A stretch of DNA of 64,000 bases from Rhyacophila brunnea (lineage: Eukaryota > Arthropoda > Insecta > Trichoptera > Rhyacophilidae). This document shows positions 56,807 through 64,000 of this stretch, one piece after another. The notes beneath the pieces are model-generated. The model made no database searches. It worked only from the letters and a program-made list of their open reading frames with translations, and had not been told where the DNA came from. The stretch spans positions 744,001 to 808,000 of the forward strand of contig JAGYXB010000797.1 of NCBI GenBank assembly GCA_022495005.1, written 5' to 3'. Position 1 is the first letter of the stretch, and each line of letters begins with the position of its first letter. The translations under genes were made by a program, and so were the position numbers.

Positions 56807-57106
56807 TTATATATACACGCTATGCTGTATAGCGCGCCATACCTGTGCTATTCTTTTTACCTCTTTACTGATTCCACCACTTATTATCAAAGCGTATAGA
56901 GTGGATTGGGGGCCTAATGTTGGTACAACATCTGTGGAGAATGTTTTGTCTGATACTAGATAAGTTTTTTTTTCTTTCATTTTAAAGCTGAATATAATAT
57001 CAACCAGTGGAATAAAAATTATATGACTATGCTTTAAGTATGAAATAACACTTTTAACAGCATTTCTGCTGGGCGTGTTAATTAGATAACCACCCGAGCG
57101 AGTCAT
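56807..57106 (-). CDS. Hypothetical ORF, 99 codons, start duplicated in adjacent tandem unit
   Basis: The frame begins MTRSGGYLINTPSRNAVKSV and runs through a hydrophobic segment (HIIFIPLVDIIF) and a lysine-rich stretch to a stop at 56807. No domain is recognised. Its first 20 or so codons and about 200 bp upstream are repeated in the second unit of the tandem duplication, where the start MIRSNGYLINTPSRTAVKCV is also open but ends soon after. Conservation of the start in both units is mild evidence that it was once coding; chance remains likely. It is not similar to neighbouring repeats. Confidence 0.25.
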   Translation of the reverse strand: MTRSGGYLINTPSRNAVKSVISYLKHSHIIFIPLVDIIFSFKMKEKKTYLVSDKTFSTDVVPTLGPQSTLYALIISGGISKEVKRIAQVWRAIQHSVYI

Positions 57107-57705
57107 TTTATTGTGACGTTATGGATAACACACTAAGCACGACATCGCCATAATAATCACGAGTACCAACTGTCTTGAATATCATATCCACAGATAACCG
57201 TTTTGCACACAGAATATATCCGTAGCAGATTGGGGTTATCTCGAATTTCAGAAATATAACGAAATAATGTTATTGGGTGTTATTAACAGATGTAATTGGA
57301 ATATGTCTGTAGATATTGGAAATAGAAAGGATCAGTAGCTATATTCCAACATAACACTTAACTCCAAAAGCATGCTAAATTTTGATTAAAATGCTATGAC
57401 ATATTCTATGCGTTTAATATGAAATACACATTTAACAGCAGTTCTGCTGGGTGTGTTAATTAGATAACCGTTCGAGCGAATCATTTTATTGTGACGTTAG
57501 CGATAGCACACTAAGCACGACAGCACTTGAATAACCACGAGTACCAACTATCTTGAATATAATATACGCGGATAACCGTTTTGCACACAGAATATATCCG
57601 CAACACATTGTGGTCATCTCACATCTCGGAAATGTAACGAAATGGTGTTATTGGGCGTTATTAATGGATGTAATTGGAATAAATCTGTAGATATTGGAAG
57701 GAGAT
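57022..57705. repeat. Tandem duplication, about 377-bp period
   Basis: Two units, 57022-57330 and 57401-57705, agree at most positions: GTTAATTAGATAACC, CACACTAAGCACGACA, GATAACCGTTTTGCACACAG, TGTAATTGGAATA, CTGTAGATATTGGA. Between the two matched parts lies about 70 bp of unmatched sequence. Divergence suggests an old event. Confidence 0.85.
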
Positions 57706-57763
57706 AAATCGGATATAAAGGAGATAAAAAAAATCCAATGTAGATAATATACAATATATTCAA

Positions 57764-58040
57764 TAATTGAAGGCGTCCCCGGAAAAGGGGTCTATATGCA
57801 AAACACTCTTTATCATTGACAATTTGTTTTATTATTATTATGGATAATAAAGTAATCATATAGACCCCTTTCTATGGTAAGCATTTTAGTGTTGCTAATA
57901 TCTCAAAAAGTGTGGCAGTTAAAATAATAAAACTTTCCAATATCGTGAGCAATGCTATTATAGACCCGATTTAGTCAATGAAATGACTTTTTGACATGGT
58001 GTATATATATATACCCTTATTCTTGGGACGCCTTCAATTA
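57764..58040. mobile_element. MITE with TA target and GGCGTCCC inverted ends
   Basis: TAATTGAAGGCGTCCC at 57764 is repeated inverted at 58040, with further imperfect pairing (AAGGGG against CCCTT). Removing TA gives ends ATTGAAGGCG. This resembles the ATTGAGCG start of the 859-bp element at 681. Internally, TAGACCCCTTT and GGGGTCTATA form another inverted pair. It is non-coding. Confidence 0.75.
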
Positions 58041-58049
58041 ATCAATTCA

Positions 58050-58430
58050 ATTAATAGCAAAAGTCGATGATATTGATATCATTATCCGGTTCCAAGAAGC
58101 CGTCAAAGAGGCATTTATTTCAGTCAACTTACCTGTTGTAAACGGAATAAACGGAAGTAAAACAAAATACATGCTCGTTTTTTATAGTGCATCATCAAAT
58201 AATAATAGCAGCATTATCATGGGCGGTGATGTTTTTGAAACTAATGAGGCATTTTTTAAGTTTACAAATACAAATAATACATGTAAAGAAATAAATCGCT
58301 GAATTATCTTCGCCAACATGTGCTATTTTGATCTCCAGAGGTTTCTAAAAATAAGGCACTCTCAAGGAAAACCAAAACATGTGTCTATAATACTCTTATA
58401 CGCCCAGTAATAACGAACATTAAACATAAT
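58050..58430 (+). pseudogene. RTE-like reverse transcriptase palm fragment
   Basis: An open stretch without an ATG reads DDIDIIIRFQEAVKEAFISV, then NGSKTKYMLVFYSASS, NNNSSIIMGGDVFETNEAFF and, after a stop and a frameshift, FANMCYFDLQRFLK and YNTLIRPVITN. This is the DNA-polymerase palm and thumb order of RTE-like elements: (F/Y)ADD-IDIIGR, VN-x-x-KTKYM, a GD-x-FE turn, ANRCYYGLQ-x-LL and Y-x-TLIRPV-x-T. The conserved Ala before DD is replaced (KVDD) and the Gly of GR is Ile. It directly follows the MITE at 57764, which may mark its 5' break. Confidence 0.75.
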
Positions 58431-58779
58431 GAAATAAAGTTGAATAGTTTTTAGAGGTAAGTCATGAGAATATTCTTGGCATTTTGAGGTCAAGGTTTAA
58501 AAAAGGCGAACACTCTTTATGGACAGGAATTTACATGCCACACAAGGGTGATAGTACCTTAAACTAATATGATTATAAATATTACAAATGCATTAGGAAT
58601 AATACAAGATCTATTTAATACTGCTAAAATTTCGTGCTTATATATATAATTGCTGCTCAAAATAAGTTTACTTTGGAATCTTTATGAGGTTTTCTATAAG
58701 CTTATTTGAGAGCGTGTTCAGAAGAAATTTAATGCAACATCTTTATTTTACAGTTAGTTTCTCAAACGAGTATTTTTCA

Positions 58780-59050
58780 ACTACCTAACTTTCTTCGAGG
58801 CATGTTCGCTTTTCATTCTCTTGATTCTCGTAGGTCACTTCTGTTCTTAAAGCATTTTTTCCTACTCTCACGTGGTAAAATTTCCAATCCTGATATTCTG
58901 TAAAATTTAAATTTCTATGCACACATCAATTACATGCGTGGTCGCAACGCAGCCATGACCTATCTTAGGTTAAAACTGTTTCCTCATGTCAGACTCATCA
59001 GTCACCAATAGCGAGGGCTGAGCAGCTGGTCAATGCACTCCCTAGATATG
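58780..59050 (+). pseudogene. Non-LTR retrotransposon ORF2 C-terminal fragment, copy 2
   Basis: It is homologous to 23655-23910, with several indels and stops. It is followed about 100 bp later by the family R motif (CAACGAGCCTGAGAC), consistent with an ORF2 end plus 3' UTR. The assignment rests on resemblance to the C-terminal region of jockey/CR1-type proteins and is tentative. Confidence 0.4.
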
Positions 59051-59126
59051 TAGCCATTTTTAGTGATGTGCTATGTATTTTGAAATGTTTGAGACTTTCA
59101 CAGTTAGGTATTTTTTATCGAAATAA

Positions 59127-59510
59127 ATTATCATATCATCACATATCCCTTGATAATGGCTTCTGCAACGAGCCTGAGACACCGAGGAAAGAAGAAAGAA
59201 GTACACTCTATGGAAACCCAAGAATCTATTACTCTGTATTTTGTTTTTAAAATTCTATTTTATTGAACATATATAACTTGAAAACACCTCACTCAAAATC
59301 TTGTCTATTTATCATATCATCACATATCTCTTGATAGTGGCTTCTGCAACGAGCCCGAAACGTCGAGGAAAGAAGGAAGAAGTACACACCGTGGAAACCT
59401 AAGAATCTATTACTCTCTATTTTGTTTTTAAAATTCTATTTTATTGCACATACATAACTTGAAAATACCTCACTCAAAATCTTGTGAATTATTCATTGAA
59501 TCAAATAAAT
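59127..59510 (+). repeat. Tandem duplication of a LINE 3' UTR-like unit, about 178-bp period
   Basis: TATCATATCATCACATATC at 59132 recurs at 59310, each followed by GGCTTCTGCAACGAGCC, AAGAATCTATTACTC and TTTTTAAAATTCTATTTTAT, then the family C tail ACATAACTTGAAAAYACCTC. The family C tail is therefore inside the duplicated unit. Confidence 0.8.
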
Positions 59511-61760
59511 GATTTAGTCTATTTTACTGTTTAATTTGTATTTTTCTTGAATTATTGTTATTTATTTTATTTCTTTTGCTATAAAATTATTTTTTACTTT
59601 TTTTTTTCTATACTAATTTATTTACTTGTACTTTTTTATTCTTAATGTCATGTGAACGTCTTGAATCAATAATTTTTTATCTGCTCAATGTGTCTTCTTT
59701 AAATAAATAAATATTACACCATTATAATTAGCTTAATTATAACTTGTTCTTTCGTAATTTAAATATCATTCTATGAACGTTTTAAATAAACAATTTGTCA
59801 TGTATACCTACAATATATATATATATATTTCAAATAAATTAATTTAATATATAATATAAATAAATAAATAAAGCGGCGACACTAACTGGCTACTATTAAA
59901 TTAATTTTCTCACTATAATATACGTCCTTCCATCGACATTCCCAAACGATACGACATAACAAGCCAATATAATTTTAGCATGGGAATTAAAACAAAAAAG
60001 AAACGTTCAATGATAATAATTCGCTCCATCCGAGTTGTATCCATACAATAATTTTATTGTGATATTATTTTACGGTAAATGTTCAAGTCACGGAATAGTG
60101 GAATCAAGAAATCACTTACACCTACGGACTATTCGTTTATAATATCGATTATAATACTGTTTTGACGTTATAATTTTATAACTCTAATACAGTGGTTCAC
60201 AACCAACAATAATTGTTTTTTCCCAGAAGAGTTTTTCAGAACCCTTTTCCAACTGAAAAAAACTGAGCTGAGAACATTTGAAATTAAAATTTATAATTTA
60301 TTTATATCATACGTCGTAAACATGACAAATTACATTTTTAAAGGTTTAACGTTTAAATTTATAATTTATTTATTTTAAACGTAGTGAATATTACAAGTTA
60401 CATTTTTTTGAATTCACAATATGACATAAAAATAAAGAAAATGAATGCTAAAAATATGATGTTAAACAAAAAGCTGATTTATAAGGACAGTTAGTGAGTT
60501 AAGAAGGCTTTAAACATACTCACCTAAACCCTAAAAAAGTGGAATATATCATTATCCAAAGCGATTTGAAAAATATTGTTTAATAAATTATTTTGCAAGG
60601 CATTTCTAGAACACTCCACACTGTCATTAACCGCGTCTCTCCAAAACCGCAAGTAATTCAACGCAAACATGAAATCGAAACCTTCAATCTGTTATTAAGT
60701 AATAGGTTATATTGTTTTATTAATAACCATATAGACAGATAAAATGAAGCTTGTGAAAGGACACAACGTGTTAATTGTTATGTATACACAATATCGATTA
60801 TAGAAAATAAAAAAGGAGTAACACTCAGTTTTTCAAAATAGGTTATATTGCATAATAACGTCGTATATGACTAAATACACGTTGTGTCCAAAGGACGTAA
60901 GCTGCAAATGCCGATTTATTATCTAAATTTAGCTAGCAATTAAAAAAAATTAAGGAAGTGAAGTGGGAAAAATGGCTTAACCATCATTTTTGTTCCTTTT
61001 TTTAATTAACTCAATAATTAATATCAGATTAAGGATATAAAAACCAAATTAATAATTATCATGCACTTCAAGGTTATGTCTATTTTGTATTTTAACTTTG
61101 GCCGAAAACTATAACAAAAACATATTTTTTGTACTACCTGTGTGGATTATGCCCTTTTTCGTTTCCAATAGGCATCCAAATAAATTGCGAATTTCATACA
61201 TACATAATATCGAATACATATATAGATGGATCATTATATGAAAAACAATTTATAACCGTCATGTTTTAAAGCGCCAAAGTTTATAAGTTTAACTGCTCTA
61301 TGGCTATCACTTATTAACCAAATTAAAATAGGCGATAATACTTCATATAAGTATTATATTATAGTCCAAATTATTTAGTGGTAAAATATAAAAGAGGGGG
61401 AGTGGTGCAAAAAAAGATTGGGAATCACTCGGAGTCTAATACCAGGTCAAAGAAACCTTGATAACTCAGTACTTGCTACTTACTACGGTTTTACTAAATT
61501 GTCATGAAATCATAATATCGATTTGACTTCAGTATTGTAATAAGACTCGGCCATTTTTTTTCAATGGCAGTCTCATATTGATACGAACAAACTGTTTGAT
61601 TATAAGTAGAACTAGCCAATGTTCATAATTTCGTAACCATAATAGGCTCTGTGCCACATTGACTGAATGGAATTTTATTAGGCCGCATATAATTATATAA
61701 TATCGTGTAGGTATATAAGGAATGAAACATCTTATTTCTTAATATTAAAATAATTGAATT
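59511..61760. other. AT-rich stretch, nothing recognised
   Basis: Simple (AT)n runs at about 59813-59830. At 60280-60420 a 60-bp segment (AATTTATAATTTATTTAT) is repeated twice in tandem. No gene was seen. Confidence 0.4.
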
Positions 61761-62133
61761 AATAATTACAAGATGAAAAGAACTTTTTATAAACAACTTT
61801 TTTAAATTTTCTGTTGAATCATATAAACTTGACTTGACTAGCTTAAACGATCAAAAAAATTGTAAGTACTTGATAGAAATGATACTGAAATGTCATTTTG
61901 ACATTTCATATTGATTTCCATAGTAACGCGCGTATAATAATTTAGTTGCTAGGACCACCCACTTAGCAACCAATAATAGTGGATTGGATTACGGATTTCT
62001 TCTGAAATAACTTTTCATACAAAACAGAATTAACTGAAAGTGAATTCAATTCTACTTAAAGATGGTTAAAAATATTAAAAGAATGCATTGGCATCGTGTT
62101 CTGATATATCCTAAATCAAATGTCTAGCTAGTC
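61761..62133 (+). mobile_element. Family M dispersed repeat, copy 4, 3' truncated
   Basis: It matches the other copies from TTACAAGATGAAAAGAAC to GTCTAGCTAGTC and is then cut off where the CCTAA-core half element begins. Confidence 0.65.
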
Positions 62134-62231
62134 TAAAACCTAACCTAACCTAAAAAATAATCCAGTAATTCGGCTATTTTCAAAATTTGTTTGCCGCTGG
62201 CTTCCTGTAAGTAAACCGACAAGAACTGTGG
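62134..62231. repeat. Half of a CCTAA-core hairpin element (family D)
   Basis: CCTAACCTAACC, then AATAATCCAGTAATTCGGC, TTTGTTTGCCGCTG and GTAAACCGACA. It is the mirror of the half-copy at 15582-15676. A complete element follows immediately. Confidence 0.6.
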
Positions 62232-62232
62232 G

Positions 62233-62447
62233 TACTGTTCGGTTATACCGGAGGCAGCGGAAAACGCATTTTGAAAATACCCGATAAACTGGATTATTTG
62301 TTAGGTTAACCTAACCAAACCTAACCTAACCTAACCTAACCTAACCCAACCTAACCGAACCTAAACTAACCCAAACTAACAAATAATCCAGTTTATCGAC
62401 TATTTTCAAAATGCGTTTTTCGCTACCTCCGGTATAACCGAACAGTA
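62233..62447. mobile_element. Hairpin element with CCTAA-repeat core (family D), complete copy 2
   Basis: Arms starting CTGTTCGGTTATACCGGAGG pair over about 75 bp with only a few mismatches. The core is about 60 bp of CCTAA repeats. It is flanked by TA on both sides. Confidence 0.75.
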
Positions 62448-62639
62448 CCGAACTGTGTTTTATTTTATCTCAGTACTACGTTAAAGTTCCCACCACCACC
62501 CGTCATATATGTACAGCCGTGGATATGCACGGCCGTTTTCCATGACGCTTTAAACGTGTCTAAGAGAAGTGATTTTAAGTGCTCATTCCGTCCCGAGATG
62601 GAACCGCACGAGACTGATACTATAACCATACACCGAAGT

Positions 62640-62765
62640 GGTTAGTGGTAAAGAGGTTGGACGGTCTTTTATATAGGTATGACCATATATTTCCGATACA
62701 AAATTTCACAGTGAAGTGTGATACGGCGAGTTGCAGACATACAAATTTCCAGACACGAAATAAAA
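62640..62765 (-). repeat. Family I dispersed repeat, copy 4
   Basis: Reverse complement of 15415-15545: AGAGGTTGGACGGTC, TTTCCGATACAAAATTTCAC, AGTGTGATACGGCGAG. The 88-residue ORF here is not conserved at the other copies. Confidence 0.55.
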
Positions 62766-62954
62766 TAGGGGACGTATTTTCATGAATGTTATGCATCAAT
62801 GAATCCGTCGTTTGATGGAAATAGTTTTCTATAAATAATAAATCCTCTGTGAGTTCTGAGAGTGCTCGTTTAATTTTTTGTTCCAATTTTACTCTATATG
62901 TGCTTCATCCTTGAAAATAATACATACTGCTAAAAAGCCATGATGTGAATAATA

Positions 62955-63690
62955 CTCCGTTTACACGAGCATATATTTACTGCTAACAGTACGTATAATC
63001 GCGGTCATAACAAGAAAATGCACGTGTAAACACGTATTATCGTGCAAATTGCAAGATTGCATGAATCAAAAAAGTTCAGAAGCTTCTCATTTTTTGAGAA
63101 TGGTAGTGGTGACCTGCCGATAAGAAAATTAACTACACCGCGCAAAACATTTGTGACGTTTAACAATTATTATAACCGATCAAATAGCACCATACAATGA
63201 CAATATCGCGTTTCACTTTCGCTTGAAGAATTAGATTGGAGAGACAGTCAGCACTTTTACGTCTAAAATACACACTATTGGTGCCAGTAAAGCGTCAATT
63301 ACATTGAGCTACTTTACGAGCTGTTTGTTGGCGAATATAAAAGCGGGCGATTTAGCTACTGCGATTGTGATGATGACACACAAAACTTTCCATTCGCTGA
63401 GAAGCCACAAGCCAGCTACTATTTTGACAGAACGTAGTTCGTTTTTTTACCGTGAGGTCTCTACTGCGCAGACGCAGTAGGCCCACACGCCGGCGTGTAG
63501 CGTGTAAAGTTGACCGGCTTTCAACTTTTCTCGGTAGAGTGTTTACAACCTGCTTATTAGCTTATTCAATGATGGCAGATTATAAATTCGCCAACAAGCA
63601 GCTCGTAAAGTAGCTCAATATAATTGACGCTTTAATCCATGCAGGTGTAAAGGCGCTACATATTATGATGTAATCAATACTAGATAACAA
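62955..63690 (-). mobile_element. Family F MITE-like repeat, copy 2, interrupted
   Basis: Matches 2153-2586 in reverse complement on both sides of an inserted MITE: TCCGTTTACACG to CACACTATTGGTGCCAG before, and ATCCATGCAGGTGTAAAGGC after it. Confidence 0.6.
63288..63634. mobile_element. MITE inserted at a TA site in family F, 49-bp inverted ends
   Basis: TAAAGCGTCAATTACATTGA at 63288 begins a 49-bp sequence repeated inverted at 63586-63634 with two mismatches. The TA at each end is the apparent target duplication. Inside are two small palindromes: CTACTGCGCAGACGCAGTAG at 63462 and ACACGCCGGCGTGT at 63485. It is non-coding. Confidence 0.85.
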
Positions 63691-64000
63691 ATAAAAACGC
63701 ACCTACATGCATGTTCAATTTCAATTTTATTTTATTCTTTTTTTATAAAACAATTTCTCATTGTTCTACTTACATAAAGAGGTTTCCCCGGTTCGAATTT
63801 TAAAAAGAGAACACTTTTTAAAATTTCGTCTTTCTTCCTCTAACGGGCATGTTTTACAAATTCAAACACTCACCTCGGAAAGTTTTTTATTTATGTTATT
63901 GCTTTTATTTTTTGAAAAAAAAAACAAACTCGGCGGCTTTAGTCAAAGTAGGATCTTTTTTTAGAAACGTACCATCTTTTTTCCTCTCGCTCGGATGTTC

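Noticed and set aside
62620..62886. 88-residue minus-strand ORF
   Set aside because: Overlaps the family I repeat and is not open in other copies.

Overview
This window looks like a stretch of intergenic or intronic DNA from an insect nuclear genome. It is strongly AT-rich, with no operons, no intact cellular gene and no functional RNA gene that I can support. The repeats are typically arthropod: mellifera-type mariner, hAT-like and TTAA-flanked small elements, RTE-type and other non-LTR retrotransposon fragments, tRNA-headed SINEs, and short TTAGG-type (insect telomere motif) tracts. The texture, with many TACCTA and AATATTAT words, suggests an aphid-like hemipteran, but that is an impression and not a demonstration.

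Almost everything I could identify is mobile or formerly mobile DNA. Two near-identical mariner copies lie in opposite orientation at 31-32.3 kb and 35.1-36.4 kb; both transposase genes are broken, and they share one frameshift. Fragments of reverse transcriptase ORFs, mostly 5'-truncated and full of stops, lie at about 5, 16, 23.8, 24.5, 27, 46.6, 52.4, 58.2 and 58.9 kb, and possibly at 19.8 kb. The rest of the annotated sequence is short non-autonomous elements. I assigned them to families by matching copies within the window on both strands and by inverted ends and target duplications. They are named here family A to family R for cross-reference only.

Layout: 0-10 kb, a CTCGAG-rich insert, an 859-bp element with 38-bp inverted ends, families F, A, L, G, K, an RTE fragment, a 727-bp hAT-type element and a SINE of family B. 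10-20 kb, a cluster of TTAA-flanked MITEs, a 1-kb foldback with another repeat nested in its core, a 121-bp palindrome, family P elements, a LINE tail and a second hAT-type element. 20-30 kb, families J, K, M and O, LINE tails, family A, and a tRNA-core element with inverted ends. 30-40 kb, a hairpin with a CCTAA core, the two mariners, and a hAT-type element nested in a SINE. 40-53 kb, families J, L, G with nested C, an RTE fragment, TTAA MITEs and a 350-bp dispersed repeat. 53-64 kb, unassigned ORFs, two tandem duplications, a MITE, LINE pieces, a second CCTAA-core hairpin pair, and a MITE inserted in a family F element whose unoccupied equivalent is visible at 2.2 kb.

Because these are mostly decayed copies they do not work together as a pathway. 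Possible relationships are parasitic ones: non-autonomous elements moved by transposases encoded elsewhere, and SINEs moved by LINE machinery. The long stretches not listed are AT-rich DNA in which I see nothing. All percent-identity statements are by eye; no alignment or database search was run.
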